From contig JAVBMW010000006.1 of NCBI GenBank assembly GCA_031551965.1, positions 1 through 64,000 of the forward strand: DNA of 64,000 nucleotides, written 5' to 3'. The notes beneath the pieces are model-generated. The model searched no databases and was not told the origin of the DNA. It was given only the letters and a program-made list of their open reading frames with translations. Source of the stretch: CALVGQ01 sp031551965 (lineage in GTDB: Bacteria > Bacillota_I > Bacilli_A > Erysipelotrichales > Erysipelotrichaceae). Shown here in pieces: positions 33,942 to 44,637 of the stretch (its first letter is position 1; each line of letters begins with the position of its first letter). The position numbers were made by a program, and so were the translations under genes.

Positions 33942-36737
33942 ATGACAAAAACTATTATTGAAACACTGATTCAATTATCGTTAGTAGGAAGCGGAGTCAG
34001 TCTTTTGTTTATGATTTTAAAGACTATTTTAAGTAAGCATTTAAATGTTAAGACAAGTTATGTGCTATGGATAGCTATTCTTTTGTTCTTTGTTTTACCA
34101 TTCGAAATATCAATAAAAAATGAACCAGTTCAAAATTCACCATCATTTACTGAAATTTATCAAGAAAAAGTATATCCTGTAATTCATACTAATCTTGAAA
34201 AAAATGTGTTTGAGCCTAAACCAATAACTCAAACAACTCCAATTGTAAGTGCTGTAGAATCACAAACTGAAGTTCTTAATTCGACATTAAAATTAAGTGA
34301 TTTTGTTTTCATTATTTGGATATTTGGAATAATGTTGTGTGCTCTAATAGACCTTACTAATTATTTCAGGTTTAAGATTAAATTAAAATCCACAAGAACT
34401 GCTTGTAATGATGATTTGATCAAATTATTCAACAAAGAAATAGAAAAACAAAACATTAAACAACCTCTTCAAATCTATCATAGTAATGAAGTAAGTAGTG
34501 CTATTTTGATTGGTGTATTGAATCCAACAATCTATTTGCCAAATAATGAGCGTAGCATGGATCAATGGAGTTACATTTTAGCTCATGAATGTAGACATCA
34601 AAAAAATCATGATTTGATTATCAAATGGTTTGCGACAATCGTAAGTTGGATTCACTTTTTTAACCCAATCATTCATTTTGTCCAAAATCAAATCAACAAA
34701 GATTGTGAAATTGCGTGTGACTATTCAATCACTCAACGTTTATCAAGAGAAAACAAAGTGGATTATGCTAATACGATTGTTAGTATGCTACAAGTAGAAA
34801 AACATCCTGCTCAATCTTTAACTACTTCGATGACTGGATCAAAGAAAGATGTAAAAAAGCGCATTACGAAAATTAGTAAGAAAGAAAATCGCAAGGCAAT
34901 GATCTTTGTGACATCGATATTAGTTTTAGCTTTGATAGTTGGCTGTTTAATGTGGTCCACTATCTTCAAAAAACCATCGGTCCAAAATGAACCTAATTTA
35001 TTTGCTGAATATACTAAAGAAAGTGAAACATTGAATAAATGGGGATATACAACTGATTTATTTGAGCAAATCAAAAATAATGATAATTTAACCAAAATAA
35101 TCAAAGAGTTGCCTACAAATGGAACTTTTGACAAGTATAAATCTCATCAATACGATGAAGAAACAAAAACACTTAGTATAGAGTATAGTAAGACAACTTC
35201 TATCGAAAAAGTCGTTTTCAAAGATCAATTACTCGAAAATAATGCCTATTTATTGTTTTATATGATGCCTGAGTGTGAAATTATTTTAATGAATAGCACA
35301 GATGAATCACTTCAATTTAATCGAGAACTAAGTGTGGAAGATTTTGATGAACTCTATACAATTTGTGCAAATAATCTTTCTATTCCATTAAGTGAAGCTT
35401 GTGTTAATCAAATATGCATTGGAGATTATATTAGCGACATTTTCAAACAATATCAAAGAGAACCTGAATTAATGAAATCAGTGGCAGATATTACACTTTA
35501 TCAAATTTATAGCACAACCTTCTATGCAAATCCGAAAGGAGTCGTCGTAGGTTTTAAAACCGGTACTGCATGGAGCGAAGATTTAGGCGTTAAAGTCAAT
35601 AGAGAAGAAGATTTGAACGATATTTTTGGACCTTCCAATTACTCAAGTTCGAACAAATTATCAATTCGTTATTTTGAGCTAAACGGAATAAATCAAGGGT
35701 ACTTATTTTATGAATTCGTAGATGGAGTTGTTCAAGACTGCGGCATTGTTTTAGGACAAGATTTACTTAGTTTGGCAACTGGAGATTTTTGGATGAGTTA
35801 TGGACCGATCACAAACTCACAAATTTGTTACTTAGATGAGTGCAATCCAATTAATAGTCTTTCAGTATTATCATTTAATCATTTTACCGAATTAACACGA
35901 TTAAAATATTCAAAGCCTGAAAATGAACTTGCACGATTTATTATTGAGTATGATGAATCAATTCTTTACAGAAGAGATAAGGTTGTTGAGTATGTTTATT
36001 ATGATAATCATATTGTCAAAATTGGCGATTACTATTATTCAATTGATAATTGGAATGAAGCTTTAAATATAATTCCAGAAATGAAAGAGCTATTAGCACA
36101 TAACGAAAAATATTTATCATCTCATATCAGCGATACAATGACATTTGATACATTTAAAAGTGTTCAAAAAGGATCAATTAAAGAATATAAATTCAAAAAT
36201 TCTGAAAAAGCTAATGAATTTCTAGAAATTTTGAAATCGATGATTTATGTAGAGATGCCTAAAAATTATTCATTTGAGACTATTTTTTCAGAAGAATATA
36301 TATTAAATGATGGTACTGATGAAATAAGTATCTTATCTCAATCAAACAATTTGACTTTATCACAGAATGGTACAAAAATCTTTGATATATCAGCTCAAAT
36401 TCTTGATCATAGATATTCTATTATCTCTTCCTATATAGAAGCAGACCATAGTATAGTCCTTAGCAAAAGCTTTCCAATGTATGCGGAACTTTATAATTTT
36501 GAGGATAGTGACATTAAATTTACTACAACAATTACAAAAGGTGAGCAAATTAATTCCTATTCTAAAGAACAACTAAACACCGTAAAATTGAATGATTTAA
36601 GTCAATTTGAAATCTCAATTGATGGTAAACAAATCGATGAACTTCCTTATAGTGCAGGATCAATATTTACTGTGTTATTCACTGGAGTAGAGGCAGACAA
36701 ATCATACACTTATCGATTTATTTATAAATGTATGTAG
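33942..36737 (+). CDS. BlaR1-like M56 metalloprotease sensor with large unknown ectodomain, module 1
   Basis: A 931-residue membrane protein. Helices lie at about 8-28, 38-56, 119-140 and 319-338. The cytoplasmic zinc motif HECRH is at 215-219, with ASCD-like CEIACD near 255 as the third-ligand region. In BlaR1 ligand binding outside triggers this protease to remove the BlaI repressor. Here the outer part (about 342-931) has no penicillin-binding motifs. Its first ~105 residues resemble DUF4825 in pattern (KELPTNGTF, ENNAYLLFYMMPECEIILM). The rest is unrecognised but shared with the two other sensors in the window. The ligand is unknown. Confidence 0.85.
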   Translation: MTKTIIETLIQLSLVGSGVSLLFMILKTILSKHLNVKTSYVLWIAILLFFVLPFEISIKNEPVQNSPSFTEIYQEKVYPVIHTNLEKNVFEPKPITQTTPIVSAVESQTEVLNSTLKLSDFVFIIWIFGIMLCALIDLTNYFRFKIKLKSTRTACNDDLIKLFNKEIEKQNIKQPLQIYHSNEVSSAILIGVLNPTIYLPNNERSMDQWSYILAHECRHQKNHDLIIKWFATIVSWIHFFNPIIHFVQNQINKDCEIACDYSITQRLSRENKVDYANTIVSMLQVEKHPAQSLTTSMTGSKKDVKKRITKISKKENRKAMIFVTSILVLALIVGCLMWSTIFKKPSVQNEPNLFAEYTKESETLNKWGYTTDLFEQIKNNDNLTKIIKELPTNGTFDKYKSHQYDEETKTLSIEYSKTTSIEKVVFKDQLLENNAYLLFYMMPECEIILMNSTDESLQFNRELSVEDFDELYTICANNLSIPLSEACVNQICIGDYISDIFKQYQREPELMKSVADITLYQIYSTTFYANPKGVVVGFKTGTAWSEDLGVKVNREEDLNDIFGPSNYSSSNKLSIRYFELNGINQGYLFYEFVDGVVQDCGIVLGQDLLSLATGDFWMSYGPITNSQICYLDECNPINSLSVLSFNHFTELTRLKYSKPENELARFIIEYDESILYRRDKVVEYVYYDNHIVKIGDYYYSIDNWNEALNIIPEMKELLAHNEKYLSSHISDTMTFDTFKSVQKGSIKEYKFKNSEKANEFLEILKSMIYVEMPKNYSFETIFSEEYILNDGTDEISILSQSNNLTLSQNGTKIFDISAQILDHRYSIISSYIEADHSIVLSKSFPMYAELYNFEDSDIKFTTTITKGEQINSYSKEQLNTVKLNDLSQFEISIDGKQIDELPYSAGSIFTVLFTGVEADKSYTYRFIYKCM

Positions 36738-36760
36738 CTTAACAATGAAGTAATCATTTC

Positions 36761-36789
36761 AAAAAAAGTACATGAACTGTACTTTTTTT
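36761..36789. terminator. Bidirectional terminator
   Basis: AAAAAAAGTACA pairs with TGTACTTTTTTT between the convergent sensor and lipoprotein genes. Confidence 0.88.
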
Positions 36790-36791
36790 AA

Positions 36792-37487
36792 TCAATATTT
36801 AATATGGGTGTTAAATTTTATTTTCCCTTTAACTGATGCATGAAAAATTGGCTCCAAAAGTTCAAATACTGTAGTATCAGAGTTTTCATAGTAATAATAC
36901 CAACCGTTTGTAAACTCTCCTGTAGGCAATACACAAGGTACATTTATTTCTCGAATACTATTAATCTGTTCTTCAGTCGCATTAGAATAATACTTAAGAA
37001 GCACTCTACCAATATTCAGATGATCATTATATTCAGCTGGAATACGATATAAACCATCCCCTTCAATTAGCATAACATCTTGACCATTTATAGTTTCAGT
37101 TGTGAAAAATATGATATAGTGATCACCTTTTTTAAGGTGATCAACTCCATCTGGTAAAAAAGATATTACTTCATTGGATTTATCATCGACCCCTGCTTTT
37201 TCAAACACTTTGATATCAGTGTCAAATGATGAACTAAAATCCAAATCCTGCAAACGAGGGAATTTGACTTTTCTTATGAAGTAAACATTTACTACATTCC
37301 CTTTTTCATCATATTCAACAAAACTATTCTCACTAGTTAAATCATCTAGTACAATAATTTCTGCCATACGAACCCCATCTTGAATTAGTTTTGCGATGTT
37401 TCTATCAAAATCATCATCTTTGTTTTTGGTGTAACATCCACTAATCACAAAAAAGCTGATACACATTAATAGGACTAGTTTTTTCAA
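36792..37487 (-). CDS. Lipoprotein of unknown function
   Basis: A 231-residue protein with a signal peptide and lipobox (ISFFVISGC, Cys at about 18), so it is probably attached to the outer face of the membrane. The mature part is acidic with no motif I recognise. It converges with the module-1 sensor, sharing its terminator. A link to the sensor is only suggested by position. Confidence 0.7.
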   Translation of the reverse strand: MKKLVLLMCISFFVISGCYTKNKDDDFDRNIAKLIQDGVRMAEIIVLDDLTSENSFVEYDEKGNVVNVYFIRKVKFPRLQDLDFSSSFDTDIKVFEKAGVDDKSNEVISFLPDGVDHLKKGDHYIIFFTTETINGQDVMLIEGDGLYRIPAEYNDHLNIGRVLLKYYSNATEEQINSIREINVPCVLPTGEFTNGWYYYYENSDTTVFELLEPIFHASVKGKIKFNTHIKY

Positions 37488-37731
37488 AATTTAACCCCCT
37501 TTACGTGACTTATAAATATTATAACTATTGTACTTATATATCGATATTATATATAATTCTATAAGATATTTACATATTAATAATATAGTTTATACCTGTA
37601 AATGTTCATTTTTTTGACTTATGACTTATTTCTTAAACTTATTTTGCAATATAACTAAATTATTACTTTCACAAAGTCAATGTATAGGTTAAAATTAAGC
37701 TATATATTTTGTGTTTTAAGGAGGATGTACA

Positions 37732-40700
37732 TTGAAGAAAAAATTTCTAACATTTTTATTCTTGATTATAACAGTTCTAAGTCTGAGTATTACTGTATAT
37801 GCTGCAGCTGGAACAGTTTTTCTATCCGATTATACTCAAGTCGTATATGATGATACAAATGGACTTCCCACAAGTTCTGTAAATACAATGATACAATCTT
37901 CGGATGGTATGATATGGTTGGCTACTTATCGTGGACTCGTTCGTTATAATGGAAAAGAGTTTACTAGCTTTACTCCTTCTACGACTCCTTCGATCAGTTC
38001 AAATAGTGTTATGTCTTTGTTTGAGGATTCATTTCAAAGATTATGGCTTGGGACAAATGATAATGGAATGATGTATCTTGAAAATAATAGTTTTATTGAA
38101 GTAGATATACCTGATGAAATAGCTGCAAATTCGATTCAAGCTTTTGCAGAATTAAATGGTGTTATATTTATTGGGGCAAAAAATGGTTTATTTAAATATG
38201 AAAATAATGAAGTACAACGCATCAAAACAAATGTTTTAGATGGTAAAGTCATTGAACAACTCATGGTCGATAGCGAAAATAGACTTTGGGTTTTAACTGA
38301 AAGCGGTAGTATTACGATTTTACAAAATGAGGAACCAATACAACTAGCTGTACTTGATGATTTGAACCCACACAAACTTCTCAGCATGTTTCAAAGTGAA
38401 GCGGGTACATATTATTTCGGTAGTGAAGAAGCACAACTTTTGACTTGGGAAGAAGGGTATTCTACCCACGATATGATTGATACTCAAGGATTAAGCTTTA
38501 TTAATAGTTTTTGTGAAGACCGAAACGGCATAATATGGATGTGCTCTGGTGGTCATGGATTAGGAGTCTTAAAAAATGGTTCACAATTTACGCTACTTGA
38601 AAGTGAAAAAATCACTAACTCCATGGAACATATCATGGAAGATTATGAAGGAAACATTTGGAGCTGTTCATCACGAAGCGGTTTATTACAACTGATTCCA
38701 AATGTATTTGGTGATTTAAGTGTTGCGGGTGGTTTGAAACAAGAAACTGTGAACTCAGCGATTCGCTATGATGATGTACTATATATTGCAACTGACAGTG
38801 GTGTAGTAGCCTTGAATTCCGACTATACACAAATAGAAACACCATTACCATCCTTACTATCTGGAAGTCGAACTCGTGCCTTGTTTGAGGATAGTCAAGG
38901 TAATTTGTGGGTCGCAACCTATGAGAACCATGGTGTTGTATGTTTGGAACCAAATGGTGAATTAACCAAATATACAGAAGAAAACTCAGAAATATTAAGC
39001 AACAAAACGCGTGCTGTAATGGAGCGTAGCAATGGTGATATTGTCATCGCTACTGGAAAAGGGATCAATATAATACGCGATAAAAAAATCATTGAAAGTT
39101 ATGGTGAGCCTCAAGGTCTTACTAATTCAGTCATTTTGTCATTTTCTGAGACTGAAAGTGGTAATTTATTGATCGGTACAGATGGTGGTGGATTATTCAG
39201 CCTTGATCATGGGAGCATCATGCCTGTAAACATAAGTTCTCAACTTGACTCACAAGTTATTTTACGGCTTTATCATGACAAAGATAATGGTTTATGGATC
39301 AGCACAGGTGCATCACTTTATTACTTTAACAATAATAAACTGGATAAACTTTCTCACATTTCAGATGCACTTGGTTCAGTATTCGACATCATTCCAGATG
39401 AGAATAATAAATTATGGATACTCGCCACTAGTGGAATCATTGTAGGCGAAAAAGAACAACTGATTGTTTCTGAAGATATTACAAAAAATACTTCAATTCA
39501 AGTTTTCAACAAAGATAATTTAATGCCTTATCAAATGACCGCAAACTCATGGAATCGGATCGATGATCATGGAAATCTTCTTCTCTGTGGTAATCGTGGA
39601 CTTTCACAAGTAAATATAAATAACTACGATGAAGAACTCCCTTTACCTAAGGTTAAAATAGAATCAATAGAGGCAGACGGAACTCCTTTAGATGGCTTAG
39701 ACAATTTTGAGCTTACAAGTAATTGCAAGCGTTTGACTATAAAAATTTCATCTCCAACTTTCAGTCATAAAACAAATGCAAGTTATCAATATCAATTAGT
39801 TGGTTTTGATGATCAAATGCAGTCTTCTACTGATGTTTCAGAAATCAGTTATACCAATTTAAAAGGTGGAAATTATTCCTTTTCGGTTCAGGTTCTTGGT
39901 GCTGATGGTTCAAGTTCTGCTGTTCAAACCATTTCTTTTTCGAAAGCATATAAACCGCTTGAACGTCCTTCTGAACAAATCATTTTGATCATCTTATTAA
40001 TTTTGATCGCAGCATTTATCATAAAAATACTTCTAAATCGTCGTGATCTTAGATTTAAACAACTCGAGCATCAAAAAGCACTTGCAGAATACAATAGTTT
40101 ATTAGAACAAAAGGTAAAAGAAAAGACTCTGCAAATTTCGCAACAACAAAAAGCGATCATCGCGATCGTTGTTGACTTGATCGGTAAACGAGATGGTTAT
40201 ACTCAAAAGCATATTAATCGCACACAAAAATTATTCGCTATCCTTGCGACTGAAGCTATAAATTCTGGTGTAGAGTTTGAATTTCCTTTAACTATGGTTG
40301 AAGATTTGGCAATGGTTTCTCAATTACATGATTTAGGTAAAATTGGGATACCAGATACTATTCTGCTTAAAAAAGATAAATTAACTCCTCAAGAATTTGA
40401 AACCATTAAATTACATACAACTCAAGGTTCTAATTCTATTTCACGTGCTTTATTAGATTATGAAGACAATCAGTTGTTAGTATATGCGCAGCAAATGGCA
40501 AAAAGTCACCATGAAAAATGGGATGGATCTGGATATCCAGAAAACCTAGCTAATACAGACATTCCACTTGTAGCCCGTATTTTAGCCATTGCCGATGTCT
40601 ATGAAGCATTGACTGCAGAACGGCCTTATCGAAGTCCTATGCCACATTATGAAGTCGTAGAGTACATTAAAAGCCTACGAGGAACACAATTTGATCCTAC

Positions 40701-40749
40701 AATGGTCGATGTATTTTTACGATGTGAATCTGAATTTGCATCGATATAA
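37732..40749 (+). CDS. Beta-propeller sensor fused to HD-GYP phosphodiesterase
   Basis: A 1005-residue protein. After a signal peptide (residues 1-25) come many Reg_prop repeats (DGMIWLATYRGLVRYNG, QRLWLGTNDNGMMYLE and so on to about 620), then a YYY-type domain (~640-735) and one transmembrane helix (~748-765). A short coiled coil leads to the HD-GYP domain with LHDLGKIGIP (~865) and HHEKWDGSGYP (~927). HD-GYP enzymes degrade c-di-GMP. The start is TTG, preceded by AAGGAGG; no in-frame ATG fits. Such outer propellers normally feed histidine kinases, so the output here is unusual. A hairpin terminator follows at 40770-40789. Confidence 0.9.
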   Translation: MKKKFLTFLFLIITVLSLSITVYAAAGTVFLSDYTQVVYDDTNGLPTSSVNTMIQSSDGMIWLATYRGLVRYNGKEFTSFTPSTTPSISSNSVMSLFEDSFQRLWLGTNDNGMMYLENNSFIEVDIPDEIAANSIQAFAELNGVIFIGAKNGLFKYENNEVQRIKTNVLDGKVIEQLMVDSENRLWVLTESGSITILQNEEPIQLAVLDDLNPHKLLSMFQSEAGTYYFGSEEAQLLTWEEGYSTHDMIDTQGLSFINSFCEDRNGIIWMCSGGHGLGVLKNGSQFTLLESEKITNSMEHIMEDYEGNIWSCSSRSGLLQLIPNVFGDLSVAGGLKQETVNSAIRYDDVLYIATDSGVVALNSDYTQIETPLPSLLSGSRTRALFEDSQGNLWVATYENHGVVCLEPNGELTKYTEENSEILSNKTRAVMERSNGDIVIATGKGINIIRDKKIIESYGEPQGLTNSVILSFSETESGNLLIGTDGGGLFSLDHGSIMPVNISSQLDSQVILRLYHDKDNGLWISTGASLYYFNNNKLDKLSHISDALGSVFDIIPDENNKLWILATSGIIVGEKEQLIVSEDITKNTSIQVFNKDNLMPYQMTANSWNRIDDHGNLLLCGNRGLSQVNINNYDEELPLPKVKIESIEADGTPLDGLDNFELTSNCKRLTIKISSPTFSHKTNASYQYQLVGFDDQMQSSTDVSEISYTNLKGGNYSFSVQVLGADGSSSAVQTISFSKAYKPLERPSEQIILIILLILIAAFIIKILLNRRDLRFKQLEHQKALAEYNSLLEQKVKEKTLQISQQQKAIIAIVVDLIGKRDGYTQKHINRTQKLFAILATEAINSGVEFEFPLTMVEDLAMVSQLHDLGKIGIPDTILLKKDKLTPQEFETIKLHTTQGSNSISRALLDYEDNQLLVYAQQMAKSHHEKWDGSGYPENLANTDIPLVARILAIADVYEALTAERPYRSPMPHYEVVEYIKSLRGTQFDPTMVDVFLRCESEFASI

Positions 40750-40769
40750 AAAACTTAGTTATAATTATG

Positions 40770-40789
40770 CCACACATTAAGTTGTGTGG
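40770..40789 (+). terminator. Terminator after the HD-GYP gene
   Basis: CCACACA pairs with TGTGTGG, followed by TTTTAT. Confidence 0.75.
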
Positions 40790-40951
40790 TTTTATATGTA
40801 TATAACTTTGACAATAAGGAAAATGATAAAGTCAAGACTTAACTTTATTAATATTCATGTTAAACTATGAATATTACATAGATCTTATTGTAATACAATT
40901 CATTTTGTGTTAGTATAAGCAAATTGACATAACAAGGAAAGAAGGATTTAT

Positions 40952-42325
40952 ATGAGTGAAAAACGTACATACGACCTAACTCAAGGTGGTATTTTAGATA
41001 AGTTACTGATGGTTGCGGTACCTATTATGGGAGTGCAGCTAATGCAAATGGCATACAACCTTACTGACATGTACTGGTTAGGAAATGTTAGTTCAGATGC
41101 TGTTGCGGCAACTGGATTATCTGGGATGTATCTTTGGTTATCAGCAGCCTTGTTGCTGATTGGTCAGATGGGTGCAAATATTGGTGTATCACAATACTTA
41201 GGCAAACAAGACAAAGAAACTGCTACAGCATACGCTCAAAATGCATTTTGGATTTCTTTTATTTTAGGTATTCTCTTCGGAGGAATGATGATTTTATTTC
41301 CTAATCAGTTAATCGGTGTATTTGGGGTTCAGAATCCTAGTGTCGCAATAGATGCCGTAATCTATATGCGAATTGTAGCAATTGGAATCATTCCCAGCTT
41401 TTTGTCCGCAACGCTGAATGCCTGTTTCAATGCATCAGGAAACTCGAAATTACCTTTCTATGTAAATTCAGTGGGATTAATTACAAATATGATTCTTGAT
41501 CCTCTCATGATCAGCACTTTAAATTGGGGAGTTGCAGGAGCAGCTGTAGCAACAATTGTTGGCCAAATTTTAGTTTGCATTCTTTTTCTATTCTGCATTA
41601 AAAACGCAAAAGAACGTCCATTTGATAATTTCAGATTTCGTGCTAAATTAGATAAAGATAAAATGATTCAAATCATTAAATGGGCATTACCTATAGCCTT
41701 AGAAAGTGGCTTATTTACCATTCTTGCGATGGTTGTATCTCGCATCGTCAATACATTTGGCACAGATGCCGTCGCCGTTCAACAAGTAGGGACTCAAATG
41801 GAATCTCTTTCATGGCTTATCGGCGGAGGTTTTGCATCAGCTGTAACTGCTTTTGTAGGACAGAACTTTGGAGGCAACAAATGGCGCAGAATTCACCGGT
41901 GCTTTAAAATCGGATCCGTCGTTATGTTAGGCTGGGGTTTATTTGTAACTATTCTGCTTTATTTTGGTGGATATCATCTTACAGGGTTATTCTTAAAAGG
42001 TGAACATCTTCAGACAATGGGTGCAGAGTATTTGCATATTCTTGCCTTATCACAAACTTTTATGTGTATTGAGGGAGTTGCAGCCGGAATGTTTAGGGGA
42101 TGCGGGAAAACTGTTCCCCCAAGCGCTGTGAGCATAATTAGTAATATTATCCGCGTACCTTTAGCTTATGTTCTATCTCTATCTATGGGTTTAACTGGCG
42201 TATACTGGGCAATTGGAATTACATGTTCAGTCAGGGGAATAATCATTATATTGTGGAGAATCCTTGAAAATCGTAAACTACCTCAAGAAGATATGGATTC
42301 CTTAATGACCGCAACAGCTGAATAA
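40952..42325 (+). CDS. MATE-family efflux transporter
   Basis: A 457-residue transporter with about 12 helices of the MatE/DinF type. Typical are the N-terminal VAVPIMGVQLMQMAYNLTDMYWLG and the mid-protein repeat ALPIALESGLFTILAMVVSRIVNTFG. It probably exports drugs or other cationic compounds in exchange for Na+ or H+. It stands alone, with a hairpin terminator at the 3' side shared with the glutamine synthetase gene. Confidence 0.9.
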   Translation: MSEKRTYDLTQGGILDKLLMVAVPIMGVQLMQMAYNLTDMYWLGNVSSDAVAATGLSGMYLWLSAALLLIGQMGANIGVSQYLGKQDKETATAYAQNAFWISFILGILFGGMMILFPNQLIGVFGVQNPSVAIDAVIYMRIVAIGIIPSFLSATLNACFNASGNSKLPFYVNSVGLITNMILDPLMISTLNWGVAGAAVATIVGQILVCILFLFCIKNAKERPFDNFRFRAKLDKDKMIQIIKWALPIALESGLFTILAMVVSRIVNTFGTDAVAVQQVGTQMESLSWLIGGGFASAVTAFVGQNFGGNKWRRIHRCFKIGSVVMLGWGLFVTILLYFGGYHLTGLFLKGEHLQTMGAEYLHILALSQTFMCIEGVAAGMFRGCGKTVPPSAVSIISNIIRVPLAYVLSLSMGLTGVYWAIGITCSVRGIIIILWRILENRKLPQEDMDSLMTATAE

Positions 42326-42332
42326 TCGCTAA

Positions 42333-42363
42333 AATGCACTTACTGATCAATAAGTGCATTTTT
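42333..42363. terminator. Shared terminator of MATE and glnN genes
   Basis: AAATGCACTTA pairs with TAAGTGCATTT between the two convergent genes, with a T run on one side. Confidence 0.85.
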
Positions 42364-42367
42364 TCAT

Positions 42368-44464
42368 TCATTTTACGCCAAACAGCAATTTTTCGTAAGT
42401 TGGAAAAGGCCAATATTTTTCAGCAGTACAATTTTCTGCTTCATCGCATTTCAATCTTAATTGACTCATTATCTTTAATACATGGTCTCTGATATAATTC
42501 GCTGATTCAGTGATATCTTCAATTTCTGTTACTTTTTTTAGTTCGATCTCAAGTGATTCTGTTTCCTCATTGATCGCATCCAGTAAATCAGTAAGTTTAT
42601 TGATCAGTTTAATTTCATATTCACATTTTACTGCAGCTAACACTTTTTGTCTGTTTTTTACAGTAAATAGTAAATCTGAAATGTAGTTATCAATGGCAGG
42701 CATGATTTCTTTTCGTGACATATCTACCATAGTAAGTCCTTCGATATTAACTGTCTTACAATAATTTTCCATTAGAATTTCATAACGAGATCTTATTTCA
42801 GTTTCACTTAGAATTTTAAGTGATGAAAGCATATCTATATTTTTTTGTTCTAAATAATACGGTATACAATCCGGTGTCGTTCTTAGATCTAACAAACCTC
42901 TAATTTGTGTTGCTTCCTTTACCCATTCATCATTATATCCATTCCCATTAAAAATAATTCGTTTATGATCCTTGATCGTTTTTCTAATCATTTCATGGAG
43001 TGTAGTTTCAAAATTTTCAGCATTTTCTAAACGATCTGCATAGATTTTTAATGACTGGGCAACAGCTGCATTGATCATAATATTGGCACAGGCAATACTG
43101 TCTGAAGATCCAACCATTCTAAACTCGAATTTATTACCTGTATAGGCAAATGGAGAAGTACGATTGCGGTCAGTTGTATCACGTACAAACTTAGGAAGAA
43201 CACTCACTCCTAGTTTCATTTGTGTTTTTTCCGTACCATTGTAAGGAATGTCGTTTTCGATTGCATTTAAAATTTCATTCAATTCATCTCCTAAAAACAT
43301 GGATATAATCGCAGGAGGAGCTTCACTTGAACCAAGACGATGATCATTTCCGGCAGAAGCTACTGATAAGCGAAGTAAGTCTTGATAATCATCAACTGCT
43401 TTAATTACTGCACACAATACAAGTAAAAATTGGGCATTTTCATAAGGAGTTTCACCTGGAGTCAATAGATTAAAACCATTGTCTGTATTGATGGACCAGT
43501 TGTTGTGTTTTCCACTTCCATTCACTCCCGCAAATGGTTTTTCATGTAAAAGACAAACCATATTATGATTAGACGCTACTTTTTGCATAATTTCCATCAT
43601 CAATTGATTTTGATCTGTCGCAATGTTTGTCGTTGTATAAATAGAAGCTAATTCATGTTGAGAAGGGGCAACTTCATTGTGTTCCGTTTTTGCGTAAATA
43701 CCTAGTTTCCATAATTCTACATCTAATTCTTCCATGAAAGCCGCTACTCGAGGTTTGATTGCCCCATAATAATGGTCATCCATTTCTTGTCCCTTAGGAG
43801 GCTTTGATCCGAATAGAGTTCTACCCGTAAATGTTAGATCTTTGCGTTGTTTAAATAAATCTTTATCAATTAAAAAGTATTCCTGCTCAGCACCAACAGA
43901 AGTATGCACATGTTTAGTTTCTGTATTTCCAAATAGTCTTAAAATACGAAGTGCTTGTTTATTGATTGCCTGCATTGAACGCAGTAATGGTGTTTTTTTG
44001 TCTAATGCCTGTGTTCCATAGGAACAAAAAGCTGTTGGAATACATAATGTTTTTCCTTTGATAAAAGCGTAGGATGTTGGATCCCAGGCAGTGTAACCAC
44101 GAGCTTCAAATGTTGCGCGTAATCCACCTGATGGAAATGAAGAAGCATCTGATTCACCTTTGATCAATTCCTTACCTGAAAATTCTAAAATGACTCCTCC
44201 ATCATTTGATGGGATAATAAAGCTGTCATGTTTTTCAGCGGTGATTCCGGTCATCGGTTGAAACCAATGAGTGAAGTGTGTTGCCCCTTTGGATACTGCC
44301 CAGTCTTTCATGGCATTGGCTACTTCACTTGCCACTTTTTCATCAAGTTTTGCGCCTTCGTTGATTGTTTTCTTTAAAGATTGATAGATATCTTCAGATA
44401 AAGCCTTTTTCATTACTCGATCATCAAATACCATACTGCCGAAATAATCCACTACTGTGCTCAT
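42368..44464 (-). CDS. glnN: Type III glutamine synthetase
   Basis: A 698-residue enzyme of the GSIII family, making glutamine from glutamate, ammonia and ATP. The length is typical (about 700). GAEQEYFLIDKDLF carries the metal-binding glutamates, GVNGSGKHNNWSINTD the substrate loop and RNRTSPFAYTGNKFEFRMVGSSDS the ATP/arginine motif. AAGGAGG precedes the ATG. The leader carries an inverted repeat (44485-44534). No regulator of the GlnR kind is nearby. Confidence 0.95.
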   Translation of the reverse strand: MSTVVDYFGSMVFDDRVMKKALSEDIYQSLKKTINEGAKLDEKVASEVANAMKDWAVSKGATHFTHWFQPMTGITAEKHDSFIIPSNDGGVILEFSGKELIKGESDASSFPSGGLRATFEARGYTAWDPTSYAFIKGKTLCIPTAFCSYGTQALDKKTPLLRSMQAINKQALRILRLFGNTETKHVHTSVGAEQEYFLIDKDLFKQRKDLTFTGRTLFGSKPPKGQEMDDHYYGAIKPRVAAFMEELDVELWKLGIYAKTEHNEVAPSQHELASIYTTTNIATDQNQLMMEIMQKVASNHNMVCLLHEKPFAGVNGSGKHNNWSINTDNGFNLLTPGETPYENAQFLLVLCAVIKAVDDYQDLLRLSVASAGNDHRLGSSEAPPAIISMFLGDELNEILNAIENDIPYNGTEKTQMKLGVSVLPKFVRDTTDRNRTSPFAYTGNKFEFRMVGSSDSIACANIMINAAVAQSLKIYADRLENAENFETTLHEMIRKTIKDHKRIIFNGNGYNDEWVKEATQIRGLLDLRTTPDCIPYYLEQKNIDMLSSLKILSETEIRSRYEILMENYCKTVNIEGLTMVDMSRKEIMPAIDNYISDLLFTVKNRQKVLAAVKCEYEIKLINKLTDLLDAINEETESLEIELKKVTEIEDITESANYIRDHVLKIMSQLRLKCDEAENCTAEKYWPFPTYEKLLFGVK

Positions 44465-44484
44465 AAAACTCCTCCTTAAATGAA

Positions 44485-44534
44485 AACAGGGTAATGAGTT
44501 GGAAAGAAAATCTCCATGACATCATTGCCCTGTT
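44485..44534 (-). promoter_or_regulatory. Inverted repeat in the glnN leader
   Basis: AACAGGGTAATGA (44485-44497) pairs with TCATTGCCCTGTT (44522-44534) with one mismatch around a 24-base loop. It lies 21 bases upstream of the ATG, next to the ribosome site, and could be a leader structure or a binding site. Confidence 0.55.
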
Positions 44535-44637
44535 AATTAAATTAATTGATAAAGGTATAGTAGAGGTTCATCATATCATTCACCTTTTCCCTTATGACAA
44601 ATAATATACACTATTCTAATTCGATTTACAAATATTT

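Noticed and set aside
33564..36737. Beta-lactam resistance locus (blaI/blaR1 proper)
   Set aside because: There is no beta-lactamase or penicillin-binding protein gene, and the sensor ectodomains lack SxxK, SxN and KTG motifs in the expected setting.
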